A DNA stretch of 64,000 bases, taken from NCBI RefSeq assembly GCF_007750395.1, contig NZ_CP036281.1, forward strand, positions 843,211 to 907,210, in the 5' to 3' direction. Source of the stretch: Polystyrenella longa. GTDB lineage: Bacteria; Planctomycetota; Planctomycetia; Planctomycetales; Planctomycetaceae. The stretch's first letter is position 1; every line of letters starts with the position of its first letter. Positions 35,423-44,362 of the stretch are shown one piece after another. A program made the translations under genes and the position numbers. The notes below the pieces were generated by a model. That model saw only the letters and a list, made by a program, of their open reading frames with translations, ran no database searches and had not been told where the DNA came from.

Positions 35423-36373
35423 TTACAGGTTCAGAAGTTCCTTGTAATAAGCAACGGTCTGTTCAAGACCTTTTTTCAGATCAACCTGAGGTTCCCAGTT
35501 ATTCAAGTATTTCTTGGCGAGCGTAATATCGGGCTGACGCTGTTTGGGATCGTCTTTGGGAAGCTCGACGTGAGATACGGGTGAGGATGAACCGGTGACT
35601 TCAATAATCTTTTCGGTTAATTCCAACATGGTATTTTCGGTTGGGTTTCCGATGTTGACCGGTCCGGTCGTTTCGTCCTGATCCATCAATCGCATCATGC
35701 CTTCGAGCAGGTCGTGTACGAAACAGAAGGAGCGGGTCTGGCTACCGTCGCCGTAAACCGTCATTGGTTCGCCACGTAAGGCTTGAGTGATGAAGTTGGA
35801 GATCACCCGACCATCGTTGGGATCCATGCGAGGTCCGTAGGTATTGAAAATACGGATCAGGCGGATCTCCAAGTTGTGAGAGATATGGTAGTTCATGCAG
35901 AGCGACTCGGCGACACGTTTGCCTTCGTCGTAGCAGCTGCGAGGTCCGATCGGATTGACGTGGCCCCAGTAGTCTTCCTGTTGCGGATGGATTTCGGGGT
36001 CGCCGTAGACTTCGGAAGTAGATGCTTGCAGGATGCGGGCCTTGCAGCGTTTGGCGAGACCCAGCATGTTGACCATTCCAACCGTCGATGTTTTGATCGT
36101 CTTGATCGGGTTGTACTGGTAAGCTTCGGGCGAAGCGGGACAGGCGAGGTTGTAGATCTGGTCAACTTCAAGAAAGATCGGATGGACAATATCGTGTCGG
36201 ATCAGCTCGAAGCGAGGGTTCCCGATGAGGTGTTCGATATTTCGTTTTTTACCGGTGAAGAAGTTATCCAGGCAGATGACCTCATCGCCACGTTCGATGA
36301 GACGATCACATAAGTGACTGCCCAGAAAACCTGCGCCACCTGTCACTAAAATAGTTGCCATGTTTTGATTCAT
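35423..36373 (-). CDS. UDP-glucuronic acid decarboxylase (UDP-xylose synthase), SDR family
   Basis: 316 residues. Rossmann NAD motif [15 protein letters not shown], then [15 protein letters not shown], the catalytic YDEGKR (Tyr-x-x-x-Lys) within [16 protein letters not shown], and IFNTYGPRM; these are the diagnostic stretches of UXS, which oxidises and decarboxylates UDP-glucuronate to UDP-xylose. An ATG at 36361 may be the true start, because AAGGA sits directly against the ATG at 36373 but 12 nt from the second. Probably supplies sugar nucleotide for exopolysaccharide or glycans. Cytoplasmic. Ended by the hairpin at 35309. Confidence 0.92.
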   Translation of the reverse strand: MNQNMATILVTGGAGFLGSHLCDRLIERGDEVICLDNFFTGKKRNIEHLIGNPRFELIRHDIVHPIFLEVDQIYNLACPASPEAYQYNPIKTIKTSTVGMVNMLGLAKRCKARILQASTSEVYGDPEIHPQQEDYWGHVNPIGPRSCYDEGKRVAESLCMNYHISHNLEIRLIRIFNTYGPRMDPNDGRVISNFITQALRGEPMTVYGDGSQTRSFCFVHDLLEGMMRLMDQDETTGPVNIGNPTENTMLELTEKIIEVTGSSSPVSHVELPKDDPKQRQPDITLAKKYLNNWEPQVDLKKGLEQTVAYYKELLNL

Positions 36374-36870
36374 TCCTTGGAGATAAAAATTGGCCGGGTC
36401 GTCTGGAGCGGAGACCGGGCATCAGGTCAAATTTCGTGCTCCACGATAGTCCCGGATGGTTGCGAATGTAAAGGAACATGGGAAGAGTTACCCTTGAATG
36501 TAGGGTATTTGAGATGAAGTGTTAAATATTTATGCAGATTGGCGTACATACTGGGCAGCAGATTGATCGAGGGCAAGAGGCTGGGAAATGGAACTCGATC
36601 TTGCCAGCGAAGACGAGATCAATTACTAAACCTTGTGGGACGTTAAGTTTAGAACTGAAAACAGGCATGTTTGATGACTGTTGAATGCGATGACCGCATA
36701 ATCAAGTCGTAGCCGGCCGTCTGAAACTCTCGCCGTGCAATGAGCTGCGGCTAAGCGTCTTACCCATCAATGGATGGTGATGGGTGGGTAATAATGAATC
36801 GATTCAGCAGGATAGAAAAACTGTCCATCTGCGACGGCCAATACCTGTTATTCACAAGGATGTGTAAAAA
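36374..36870. other. Gene-free stretch
   Basis: About 500 bp between divergent genes (UXS leftward, M48 rightward), so it should hold both promoters. A short palindrome around 36760-36790 (CCCATCA / TGATGGG) lies about 80 bp before the M48 start. No tRNA or small gene recognised. Confidence 0.4.
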
Positions 36871-37725
36871 GTGTTACCAAATATAACGAACGCGGTGTGG
36901 ACCCGACTTGAGCGGGTGGCATTTATTAAAAGCGCGATTCTCTGTTTGCCATTGATGGTCTGTCTTTTTGTGCTGGGCTGCCGATCGACACCTGTCAGCG
37001 GTCGCAAACAGGTTTTGCTGGTTCCGGAACAACAGGAAATCCAGATGGGGGCTCAAGCTTACACCGAGATCCTGTCAAAAGAGACCCGTTCGGCGAATCC
37101 TCGTTTTGAGGAACTGGTGAATCGGGTAGGGCAGCGAATCGCGGAAGTGGTGAATCGTCCTGACTTCCAGTGGGAATTCACCGTTGTTCAATCGAAAGAG
37201 ATGAACGCTTTTGCATTACCGGGTGGCAAAGTTTGTATTTACGAAGGGCTATTGCCGATCTGTGAAGATGAAGCGGGGCTGGCTGTGGTGATGTCGCATG
37301 AGGTGGCTCATGTGATTGCCCGGCATGGTAGCGAACGGATGAGTCATGAGATGATCGCTCAGGGAGCGGGAAAAGCGTTGGATATTTTCACAGATGAATT
37401 GACGGTTGAGGAACAGGCAATCTGGAAGAAGGCTTACGGATTGGGATCTCAATACGGAGTTATTCTTCCTTACTCGCGAAAGCATGAGATGGAGGCGGAC
37501 GTTATTGGTGTAAAACTGATGGCGGAAGCGGGATATGATCCATCTGCAGCAGTTGAGTTCTGGGAACGATTCGCGGCGGCCAAAGGGGGCGAGCAACAAC
37601 CTGAATGGTTGTCGACGCACCCATCGGATGGCAGTCGTGCCGCGGCTTTAAGGGAAGAGTTGCCAAACGCACTAACCATTTACAGTAAAGCTCAACGGAA
37701 ATCGGGATTGGGCGAACGATTGTAA
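36871..37725 (+). CDS. M48 family zinc metallopeptidase, lipoprotein
   Basis: 284 residues from a GTG with AAGGA about 12 nt upstream. The N-terminus has a hydrophobic stretch ending in the lipobox-like VLGC (CLFVLGCRSTPVSGR). The zinc site is HEVAHVIARHGSERMSH (HEXXH), with the third ligand Glu in SRKHEMEADVIGVKLMAEAGYDP. This matches the BepA/LoiP/YcaL-like M48 peptidases that act at the outer membrane or periplasm in protein quality control. GRKQVLLVPEQQE after the lipid anchor is common to this subgroup. The strong hairpin at 37749 ends the transcript. Confidence 0.93.
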   Translation: MLPNITNAVWTRLERVAFIKSAILCLPLMVCLFVLGCRSTPVSGRKQVLLVPEQQEIQMGAQAYTEILSKETRSANPRFEELVNRVGQRIAEVVNRPDFQWEFTVVQSKEMNAFALPGGKVCIYEGLLPICEDEAGLAVVMSHEVAHVIARHGSERMSHEMIAQGAGKALDIFTDELTVEEQAIWKKAYGLGSQYGVILPYSRKHEMEADVIGVKLMAEAGYDPSAAVEFWERFAAAKGGEQQPEWLSTHPSDGSRAAALREELPNALTIYSKAQRKSGLGERL

Positions 37726-37748
37726 CAGACAAGAGTCAAAACACATTC

Positions 37749-37791
37749 AAAAACGCCACGGAAGAGAGCCTCTCTTTCGTGGCGTTTTTTT
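37749..37791 (+). terminator. Strong terminator of the M48 gene
   Basis: Nearly perfect 19-bp stem (AAAAACGCCACG... / ...CGTGGCGTTTTT, one G-T pair), 3-nt loop, ending in a run of seven T. It lies between convergent genes and may work in both directions. Confidence 0.9.
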
Positions 37792-37816
37792 GTGTTTGGA
37801 CAGCGAATCTGTTTTG

Positions 37817-38353
37817 TTACGGGGCGCTGGGTTTGTTGCCGTCGAAGCGTTGACCGTGTTCATCGTAGAGGCTGAGGTCCTGATTGATGTGTAGCTTGGT
37901 GGCATAGACGATTTGGCCGGTGTGCAGCGAAAAGTGTTCGACGACATGATAGACGGCACCGAGAACGGTGGTGTCGTAGCCTTGGATGTTAATTCCCTGG
38001 ATCAGGCGCTCGGGTTCGAGTCGATCGATGACTCGACAGGCGGAATCGACAGTATTGGTGAGTTGGGCGGCGATATCTTCTGTGGGTAATGGATCGCGTT
38101 GATTGAATTCGGCCGGACGGTCGCGTTGATCAGGAATGGCCGTTAATGAGGTGAGGATCCACTGGTTGACGTTGCCTGTCAGGTGCAGAACGAGGTTACC
38201 GACGGCATTGGAGACTTCGTTGGGCCGCGTCCAGATTTGCTCCTTCGTTAAGATCTTGAGGCAGCGATTGACTTGACGGGTGGCGTCGAGCAGTCTTGCT
38301 GTGGAATAAGATCGAAAGTGAGCGGAGAGTTGGTCGGATACGTTTATGGGCAT
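37817..38353 (-). CDS. DinB-like metal-dependent four-helix protein
   Basis: 178 residues of the DinB/DUF1572-like four-helix bundle. The typical metal-ligand histidines are seen in NLVLHLTGNVNQWI, in YHVVEHFSLHTGQI and in the end ATKLH. Proteins of this group are damage-inducible in Bacillus or serve as thiol-transferase-like enzymes (bacillithiol, mycothiol) in others; the role here is unknown. Cytoplasmic. It is the last chromosomal-type gene before the rightward phage-like cluster, which starts 204 bp away in the opposite direction. Confidence 0.8.
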   Translation of the reverse strand: MPINVSDQLSAHFRSYSTARLLDATRQVNRCLKILTKEQIWTRPNEVSNAVGNLVLHLTGNVNQWILTSLTAIPDQRDRPAEFNQRDPLPTEDIAAQLTNTVDSACRVIDRLEPERLIQGINIQGYDTTVLGAVYHVVEHFSLHTGQIVYATKLHINQDLSLYDEHGQRFDGNKPSAP

Positions 38354-38557
38354 GTGATCATCTCGGAAGTGCGTGGATCAGAAATAGATTCCCTTCCCGT
38401 TTTATAACCCGCTTGAAAGAGAATGCAACCGCTAATCGCTTAAAGCGGAAATGCAATTATCGTTACCTCATAACAGTTTAGGCATAGTTGCGCACGACGT
38501 GTGTGTAGGTTGAAGAGTCAATCGAAACTATGCAGTGAAGAAAACGAGGAGATGTCG

Positions 38558-39817
38558 ATGAGTGAGCAAACCTGCGCGGAACCAGAACTCAACGGGACAC
38601 GGCCCGCTCAATCTTTAACGAAACAGGCTTTAACGGAACAGACTTTGACGGAACAGATACTCGATTGGAGCCGAGAAGGCGTGCAGATTGATCGAGGGGA
38701 ACGGTTGGTTCGGAATGTGGCGCTGGCGGGACGTTACTCACGGAACGGGTATGAATATGAATCACAGGCTCTGCTAGAGGCTGTTGACCTGTACGAAGGG
38801 AAACCGGTTTTCCTGGATCATGCGGGGCGATCGGGGCATGTTCGAGAACGGAGTGCACGAGACTTGATCGGTTCGGTGGAGAATGTTTCCTATCAGGATG
38901 AACGCGTGCGGGGTGACATTCGAGTGTTGGACACGGAGTCGGGCCGGACGTTTCTGGCATTGGCCGAATCGGAGTCTGACGTGGTTGGAATGAGCCATGT
39001 GGTGTTGGCTGAGCGGACTGCCGATCGTTCGCGGGTAGTCAAAATTCATGATGTGATCAGTGTGGATGTGGTTGTTTCTCCGGCGACGACGCGTGGTTTG
39101 AAAGAGGGTATGGATGAAATGCCTCTGGGGATCCGACTAGGAATGACATTAATGGGGTCTTATGAAATGGTGCTGCAACAGTTGGATGACCAACTGGAAG
39201 AGCACGTGGGGGAGGTCTCAGCGAATGCTTACAGGAACGTCGAACGCGTCGGTCTGTTTAATGAAAACATGATCGCGCTCGCAGAGCGAGAGGGAGTCGA
39301 GGTCGGGCTGGTATTCGCCTGGTCTTACAAGGACGGTGTGACTGGCTTAGCTAACCAGATTGTTGAGGTTGAGGTCGAAGAGATTGAATTAGGGACGTGG
39401 ATGGATCGAGAGGATTTGCCTTCGCTCAAAAACGAATCCGACGAGTCGACTGCCGGGCAAATGGTGTTGGGTCAGAAATGGTTGAGCGAGGAAGTGGAAC
39501 GACTGCGAATTGAATGTGAGTCATTGACGAATGAATTAAACCAGGCGCGGGCAGAAAATGATTGCCAGTTGCAGGTAGCGGAATGGATGCAGCAGATGGA
39601 ACAAATGGGAATGCCGGCTGAGGCAGTGACGGATCTGTTTCGGGAGCAACTAGTGGCGACGACTGACGGTACTCGTAGGGATGAATTGATACGGGAACGG
39701 TTGGAATTGTGGAAACGGGCGCGGCGACAGTTGCCGCGAAGTTCTGGCCGCCTGTCTGAGACGGGCGAGGAACAGAACCAGGATGAGGAATTCATTCGGT
39801 TGTTAAAAGCGGCGTGA
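38558..39817 (+). CDS. Prohead protease fused to a coiled-coil scaffold
   Basis: 419 residues from the ATG at 38558; GAGGAG (38546-38551) fits this start with 6 nt, whereas the earlier frame from 38501 lacks a site. After a Thr/Gln-rich leader, the protease domain shows GKPVFLDHAGRSGHVRERSARDLIGSVENV (probable catalytic His in LDHAG) and SDVVGMSHVVLAERT (probable Ser in GMSH), followed by VDVVVSPATTRGL. This is the S78/U35-like herpes-assemblin fold found in tailed phages. The C-terminal third is a long coiled coil (LSEEVERLRIECESLTNELNQ... ) that would act as scaffold. First gene of a 12.6-kb rightward run. Confidence 0.85.
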   Translation: MSEQTCAEPELNGTRPAQSLTKQALTEQTLTEQILDWSREGVQIDRGERLVRNVALAGRYSRNGYEYESQALLEAVDLYEGKPVFLDHAGRSGHVRERSARDLIGSVENVSYQDERVRGDIRVLDTESGRTFLALAESESDVVGMSHVVLAERTADRSRVVKIHDVISVDVVVSPATTRGLKEGMDEMPLGIRLGMTLMGSYEMVLQQLDDQLEEHVGEVSANAYRNVERVGLFNENMIALAEREGVEVGLVFAWSYKDGVTGLANQIVEVEVEEIELGTWMDREDLPSLKNESDESTAGQMVLGQKWLSEEVERLRIECESLTNELNQARAENDCQLQVAEWMQQMEQMGMPAEAVTDLFREQLVATTDGTRRDELIRERLELWKRARRQLPRSSGRLSETGEEQNQDEEFIRLLKAA

Positions 39818-39905
39818 CGCTTTGCACGTTCTTCTGCTTTGGTGCAGGAACGAATGAGACGCGGGGATTTCTTGATACAGCAAAACTGTAAAGGAAAAGT
39901 AAGTT

Positions 39906-40388
39906 ATGGGGAATCAACTTCGATATCGAAGTGGACAGGTGCAACTAATCAAGGTGCGCGTGGATAGTGGTACGGTAATTGAGGCGGGGGATCTCGTCTT
40001 TCTGGATGCGGATGATGTGAAACCGGCTTCGGGCTTTGAATGGGATACGGATCTAGAGACGACGCAGGCTTCTTTTGCGGCGATGTTTCTAGGAGTTGCC
40101 CACCAATGTTCGGGGAATGGGGATACGGATCCGGTCTCGGTTGATGTCAGCCCGAACTCGGTTTACGAGTTTGATGTGGCGGCGACGACTTACGAAGTGG
40201 GCGATCTGATGGGACCGGACGAAGGTTCGTCGGAATTGCATGATCAGCAATTGGAGTCGGTGGCGAGTGGTGGTTTGGCGATTGCCCGGGCAGCGGAGTA
40301 TCGCGGCACCAGTAGCAACCTACTGCGGGTCAACTTCGCCTCGGCCTTTCACACTGGCTCCGCCAACGTTAACGCTCAAATTGGATAA
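39906..40388 (+). CDS. Head decoration protein (DUF2190-like)
   Basis: 160 residues, AAGGAA about 10 nt before the ATG. A beta-rich sequence with VIEAGDLVFLD and TTYEVGDLMG, the repeated GD(L)V/M elements of DUF2190/head-decoration proteins, and position directly before the major capsid gene, as in many phages and prophages. It probably stabilises the mature shell at the quasi-threefold axes. No catalytic role. Identification rests on both sequence style and gene order. Confidence 0.7.
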   Translation: MGNQLRYRSGQVQLIKVRVDSGTVIEAGDLVFLDADDVKPASGFEWDTDLETTQASFAAMFLGVAHQCSGNGDTDPVSVDVSPNSVYEFDVAATTYEVGDLMGPDEGSSELHDQQLESVASGGLAIARAAEYRGTSSNLLRVNFASAFHTGSANVNAQIG

Positions 40389-40545
40389 GGTGTGTGTCTC
40401 TTGGGGGCGACATTGAGGTGCGAACAGTTTCTTAAGTATGGTTTTGCGCCGTCAGTGGACGGGGTAGAGCAGTGTGAATTGATGTCGTTATCTACGGTGC
40501 TTTAGAGAAAACGAATCGAGAAATCGAATAAAGGATATGGGATAG

Positions 40546-41742
40546 ATGCAGGGAACGAATATTAGAGGCTTGATTGAATCGCATGGTGCGGAAGGCTTTT
40601 ATCATCAGGTGTGCCGACTCCTGAATGAGGGGCAATTGCATGTCCACAATTTCAGTTATCACGAACTGGCCGAAGCTTGTGGAGTGTTGCCGGAACTTAA
40701 TCGGTTGGCGATGGCGGCGGAGCCTGTCGGAAGTGTGAAGCAGGCTTTGCAGGAATCGGCACCGGGTGTGGGAACGAACTTGTTCCAGGTGGTGACAGGG
40801 GAACTGATTGGCCGGAAGGTGATTGAAGGATATGAGGACGAAAGTGGTTTTATTGGTGACAAACTGGTGACGGTGTTGCCGAGTCGGTACCGGAATCAGA
40901 AGTTGGCCGGGTTTCGGGCACTTGCCGGTCCGACGGCGGTCTCGGAAGGTCATCCTTATGAGGAGTCGACCTTCGAAGAAAAGTATGTGACGAGCTTGGA
41001 AGCGAAGCAAGGTCGGGTTCTGTCCATCACGGAGGAGTTGATTGCGTTCGATCAGACTGGGGAGATTAACCGGCGGGCGATGGCACTCGGGTATTACCTG
41101 CGACAGGAACGGGAGCGGACGATTGTTCGGGCGGTGACGGATGCCGATGCGAGTGCGGGACGGTATGTGTATCGTCCGAATGGATCGGGCATGGCGCTTT
41201 ATAAAACGGACGGTTCTCATCGCAACTGGGTCGGGGCTGGTAATACGACGTCGGCGAGTTTCTCGAATGCGGTTCCGCTAGCCGATTGGACTGATGTGGA
41301 TGCGGTCATGTCTTATCGAGCGACGGAAGTCATTGATGACCGGATTGATGGGACACAGCGTCCGATTATTGCACCGGCGAAGCAGATGCTGGTACCGGAA
41401 AGTTTGCGGGGAACGGCACGTAGTGTGGTGAACTCCACCGAGGTGACGGTTATCTCGGGGGACAATGAAACTCGGATGGCGAACCCAATCCAGGGAACAA
41501 TGGAAGTGCTGAGTTCCCCCTTTATTGATGAGCAGGGGGGTGGGGCGCTGAGTGACTGGTATGTGGGTGACTTCCGGCGGCAGTTTGTATGGACAGAAAT
41601 CTGGCCAGTGCAAACCTTCCTGCAGCGAGCGGAAAGTGAAGCGGCATTTGAACGCGATGTCGTCTTGCGGATTAAGGCACGTTACTTCGGCGGCATCTCG
41701 GCGGTAGACACGGCTTATGTGACCAAAGTGGATGGCGTGTAA
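40546..41742 (+). CDS. Major capsid protein, HK97-like
   Basis: 398 residues; AAAGGATATGGGATAG precedes the ATG. The middle carries the A-domain-like part TEELIAFDQTGEINRRAMALGYYLRQERE, and the C-terminal stretch FERDVVLRIKARYFGGISAVDTAYVTKVDGV resembles the end of planctomycete and Mu-like phage capsid proteins. Absence of a delta-domain at its N-terminus fits a separate scaffold, which is provided by the preceding protease-scaffold fusion. Expected to form the icosahedral shell. Identified by composition, length and order; no structure was computed. Confidence 0.75.
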   Translation: MQGTNIRGLIESHGAEGFYHQVCRLLNEGQLHVHNFSYHELAEACGVLPELNRLAMAAEPVGSVKQALQESAPGVGTNLFQVVTGELIGRKVIEGYEDESGFIGDKLVTVLPSRYRNQKLAGFRALAGPTAVSEGHPYEESTFEEKYVTSLEAKQGRVLSITEELIAFDQTGEINRRAMALGYYLRQERERTIVRAVTDADASAGRYVYRPNGSGMALYKTDGSHRNWVGAGNTTSASFSNAVPLADWTDVDAVMSYRATEVIDDRIDGTQRPIIAPAKQMLVPESLRGTARSVVNSTEVTVISGDNETRMANPIQGTMEVLSSPFIDEQGGGALSDWYVGDFRRQFVWTEIWPVQTFLQRAESEAAFERDVVLRIKARYFGGISAVDTAYVTKVDGV

Positions 41743-42037
41743 AGCAGAGGATTTCGTTGGGCAGGACGATCCCGTGTGCAGGGAAGTGGTCGGAGCTTGG
41801 GACGCGCCATTCATTGAATGGATGTCGTCGTCGAGTTGATCGACAGGCTTCAAGGAGGAAGATCACGGGGATCGTCGCAGGGGGGAGAAGTGGTTCTACT
41901 CGAAGAGCAGTGATGTTCGAGCGGAAGCAGGGATGCTGGAGCGGAGTGGGCCACTTCTCCTTTCGGGGGTTGTTCGACAGATTTCCAGACAGCCAATATC
42001 GCAATTTGGAACAGATTCAATTCAGGAGAGCAACATT
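41743..42037. other. Non-coding spacer inside the phage-like cluster
   Basis: 295 bp between capsid and chaperone-like genes. The only open frame (41757-42041) is rich in Arg, Gly and Cys, starts without a binding site and looks non-coding. This is the longest gap in the cluster and could hold a promoter or a deleted gene. Confidence 0.4.
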
Positions 42038-42574
42038 ATGAAGATTAAGGGTGCGGCCGAACAGAATGATTTTGCGGCGGAAGTCTTGTTACCGCGTCCT
42101 GGAGGTGAGAGTTTGCGGTTGCGGATCCGGCCTTTGCCATTGGGGTTTCAGCGGAGATTGCAAGAGCATGGATTAGAAATGCCGTTGCCACCGCGACGGG
42201 TGGCCCGAGATTCGAACGGTAAGCCATTGCGGGATGAACGAGGCGATGCGGTGTTTTCTGTGAATGAGCAGGATCGCGATTATCGATTGGCGATCGATTT
42301 GTTCCATCAACGCGTGGCGGTGTTGATCGTTGCGGAAGGATTGCAAGGAGACCCGGATGTTGAGTTCGAGTCGAAACCTCCTGAGGGGGCGGAGAGTGAT
42401 TGGTGTGCCTATGCGGACACCTTGTATCAGGAACTGGAGGCGGCACGATTTCGAGCGGGAGATTTGCTGTACCTATGCCAGGAGATCGGGAAGTTGAGCA
42501 ATTTATTCGACCAGCATGTGGAGCAGAGTGAACGTCGGTTTTTTACGGAGAGGGGAGCGTCCACGATAACCTGA
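42038..42574 (+). CDS. Tail-assembly-chaperone-like protein, zero-frame product
   Basis: 178 residues from the ATG at 42038, chosen because AGGAG stands 10 nt upstream; the frame from 41933 has no site. The sequence starts with a beta-strand-rich part (FAAEVLLPRPGGESLRLRIRPLPLGFQRRLQEHG) and goes on with a helical part (RLAIDLFHQRVAVLIVAEGLQGDP... YADTLYQELEAARFRAGDLLYLCQEIGKLS). It ends FFTERGASTIT. Over the TTT TTT codons at 42539-42544 a -1 slip would continue into another 64 residues (separate entry), as in gpG/gpGT of lambda-like phages. The gene lies between capsid and head-tail connectors, earlier than usual for this class. Confidence 0.55.
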   Translation: MKIKGAAEQNDFAAEVLLPRPGGESLRLRIRPLPLGFQRRLQEHGLEMPLPPRRVARDSNGKPLRDERGDAVFSVNEQDRDYRLAIDLFHQRVAVLIVAEGLQGDPDVEFESKPPEGAESDWCAYADTLYQELEAARFRAGDLLYLCQEIGKLSNLFDQHVEQSERRFFTERGASTIT

Positions 42575-42732
42575 AGAGACCGCGGACGGCGGAATACTAT
42601 TTATGGCGATGCCGGGAACGATTGAATTTATCGTCCGCAGATTTGCTTGGTGCTGATTACCGGCAACAGATGGAATGGATTGGGTACGAGTTGTTGCGGG
42701 AACTGGAAGAACGGGAGATGGGGAATGGCTGA
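42538..42732 (+). CDS. -1 frame extension of the chaperone-like gene (probable programmed frameshift)
   Basis: After the run of six T at 42539-42544 (zero frame CGG TTT TTT ACG) the -1 frame is open until TGA at 42730-42732. It reads a protein-like sequence with Trp, Tyr and helix-forming stretches: KRPRTAEYYLWRCRERL, NLSSADLLGADYRQQM and EWIGYELLRELEEREMG. The stop overlaps the next gene's start by 8 nt (ATGGCTGA), the coupling found throughout the cluster. The zero frame meets a stop at once after the run. It might instead be a true mutation or a sequencing error; both make the same reading. Confidence 0.55.
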   Translation, partial: VFYGEGSVHDNLKRPRTAEYYLWRCRERLNLSSADLLGADYRQQMEWIGYELLRELEEREMGNG

Positions 42733-42997
42733 TTTACCGAATCTGGATGAGGTGACAGGTGAAGAGTTATCAGATGAACAGCTGAGGGGAGTCGTCGCGC
42801 AGATTGACCTCGACATTGTGAATCTGCTCCGGGATGGAAAGTTGTCGGCGGTGAAATATGGCGTGGGTGGTGCAGAAGGGCGGACGATGGATCGGGCTGC
42901 GAATCTGAAAGCGTTGCTGGCAGCTCGGCAATTTTATGACGGGATCTTGCGACAACGACCTGGTTGGGAGACGTCTCAGTATGTGGAACCAGAGTAG
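42725..42997 (+). CDS. Small phage-cluster protein, possible head-tail joining protein
   Basis: 90 residues from the ATG at 42725. Acidic N-terminus (MADLPNLDEVTGEELSDEQL), then a helical core (LRGVVAQIDLDIVNLLRDGKL), and RTMDRAANLKALLAARQFYDGIL. Size and helical character recall gpW-like connectors, but no signature is decisive. Overlaps the -1 frame stop of the preceding gene. Confidence 0.55.
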   Translation: MADLPNLDEVTGEELSDEQLRGVVAQIDLDIVNLLRDGKLSAVKYGVGGAEGRTMDRAANLKALLAARQFYDGILRQRPGWETSQYVEPE

Positions 42998-43043
42998 CTT
43001 GAATCCTGAATAAGCGTGAATAGAAATAGACTGAGGTGGATGA

Positions 43044-43424
43044 ATGACGGATTTAAGTGTGTTGATCTCTGAAGACCTGGAACTTTGTTTTATGGACTGG
43101 GGGACGGACGTCACGTTACGGGCAGTGGCAGAGGTGTTTGATGTGGAGTCTCAGTTGGTTAACGAGACTTATGAAGATGCGCCTGCCGTGGCGATACCGG
43201 GGGTGGCGCACGTCGGAGTGACGAAAGGAACGGCGGGGCAGCATTTTGAGGGGAGGATGTCGTTCTTTCTAAAAAAAGAAGACTACCCGTTTGATGTCGT
43301 GGTGAATAACGGGCGATTGAAACATGCGGGCCAGTGGTATCGGATTGAAGGAGTCGAGGAGCGTGGAGCGAATTTGTTGCAGTTAAGTTGTCGACGGATG
43401 GAGGAACTTGTGGATGAAATTTGA
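43044..43424 (+). CDS. Head-tail connector-like protein
   Basis: 126 residues. Composition and order fit a head-closure or connector protein: LISEDLELCFMDWGTDVTLRAV, a short Gly/Thr loop (GVTKGTAGQHFEGRMSFFLKKEDYPF) and NGRLKHAGQWYRIEGVEERGANLLQL, the WYRIEGVE strand being common in phage head-closure (gpFII/gp16-like) proteins. It overlaps the following gene's start by 11 nt. Exact role not proven. Confidence 0.6.
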   Translation: MTDLSVLISEDLELCFMDWGTDVTLRAVAEVFDVESQLVNETYEDAPAVAIPGVAHVGVTKGTAGQHFEGRMSFFLKKEDYPFDVVVNNGRLKHAGQWYRIEGVEERGANLLQLSCRRMEELVDEI

Positions 43425-43839
43425 AGTTCATCGCACTCAAATATTTAAGAGCATCGAGCAATATCGTCGGAAACAGATTCCAGAACAGAGACGGGAGTTG
43501 GCGGAGGATGTCGCTCGGGAGACGCTGCGGGAAACGGTGGAATTTAACCCGGTCGAGACAGGACGGACTCGAGCAGCCTGGTTGGTGAGTTTACTTAGAT
43601 TGGGCGGTGAGTCTCCTGTGGGATGGAGCAGTGGTCGCGGAGATTCGTTTGCTCTTCAGGAAGGGCGAGCAGCAGGATCGTTGCAGGAAGTGGAATCGAA
43701 AAATCGGAGCGAACTTCGAGTGAGGAATGGCGTGGAATACATTAACTATCTGGAGTATGGCACGCGAAACAGGACACCCGCAGCAATGGTGCGACGTGCG
43801 TTGCAGCGCGTTGTCCAGAAATTAAGACGGAGGAGTTGA
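43414..43839 (+). CDS. HK97 gp10-like head-tail protein
   Basis: 141 residues from the ATG at 43414, with GGAGGAA about 8 nt upstream. Features of the gp10/neck family are present: NPVETGRTRAAWLVSLLRLGG (the conserved TGxTRxxW element), VEYINYLEYGTRNRTPAAMVRRAL (the Y-x-x-x-YGT-R-x-x-P-A-P-M-x-R element). These two motifs together make the call firm. It links the head connector to the tail tube. Stop overlaps no gene; next start follows at 3 bp. Confidence 0.85.
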   Translation: MKFEVHRTQIFKSIEQYRRKQIPEQRRELAEDVARETLRETVEFNPVETGRTRAAWLVSLLRLGGESPVGWSSGRGDSFALQEGRAAGSLQEVESKNRSELRVRNGVEYINYLEYGTRNRTPAAMVRRALQRVVQKLRRRS

Positions 43840-43842
43840 CTG

Positions 43843-44289
43843 ATGAAACAGATGGCAATTGCCTCAAGTCTGATGAAGCATTGGCAGGAAGAGACGACCA
43901 TCGAAGTGCCTACCAGTTTTCCCGGGATGCGGCTGGATACTTCCGCGCTGACGGGTTGGCTGGAATGGCGGACGGAATTCTGGAAACCATATGTGCAGCG
44001 AAGTGGTCAGCAGGAGTTACAGCGGTTGAGTGTGGAAGTTCATGTTTATTCGCGAGGGGTGGGAGCGGGGCCGGTTTTGCATCGGTTGGTGGACGAAGTC
44101 TTGCCGGTGTATACACGGACGACGATGGAGGTACACGACTACGAAGAATCCGGAGCACCGTTGATCGGTTATGTCAGCCTGTATGAGCCCGAAGTGCGAG
44201 AGTTGAGCCGGGAAGAATTAAATCAGCATGGATCGCAACTGCGTCATGCGTTGGTCGAGTGGCGGGGGATGGCCCAGGAACTGGTGTAG
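43843..44289 (+). CDS. Tail terminator-like protein
   Basis: 148 residues, GGAGGA about 9 nt before the ATG. Mixed alpha/beta sequence (SVEVHVYSRGVGAGPVLHRLVDEVLPVY...VHDYEESGAPLIGYVSLYEP) of the type seen in minor-tail/terminator proteins that follow gp10 in siphophage gene order. No unique signature, so the call leans on order and length. Confidence 0.55.
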   Translation: MKQMAIASSLMKHWQEETTIEVPTSFPGMRLDTSALTGWLEWRTEFWKPYVQRSGQQELQRLSVEVHVYSRGVGAGPVLHRLVDEVLPVYTRTTMEVHDYEESGAPLIGYVSLYEPEVRELSREELNQHGSQLRHALVEWRGMAQELV

Positions 44290-44362
44290 TGAAGTTGGGT
44301 TCAATTCGAGCGAATCAGCGGAATCAAATTTTAGAAACAACTGCGACTAAGGAACTAAAGCG

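Noticed and set aside
35783-36313. 176-residue plus-strand frame inside the decarboxylase gene
   Set aside because: Antisense shadow; the minus strand carries the complete UXS motifs.
38354-38557. Possible att site at the left edge of the phage-like cluster
   Set aside because: No tRNA end is visible and no matching direct repeat was found near 51206-51320.
41757-42041. 94-residue frame between capsid and chaperone-like genes
   Set aside because: Arg/Gly/Cys-rich, no binding site, composition not protein-like.
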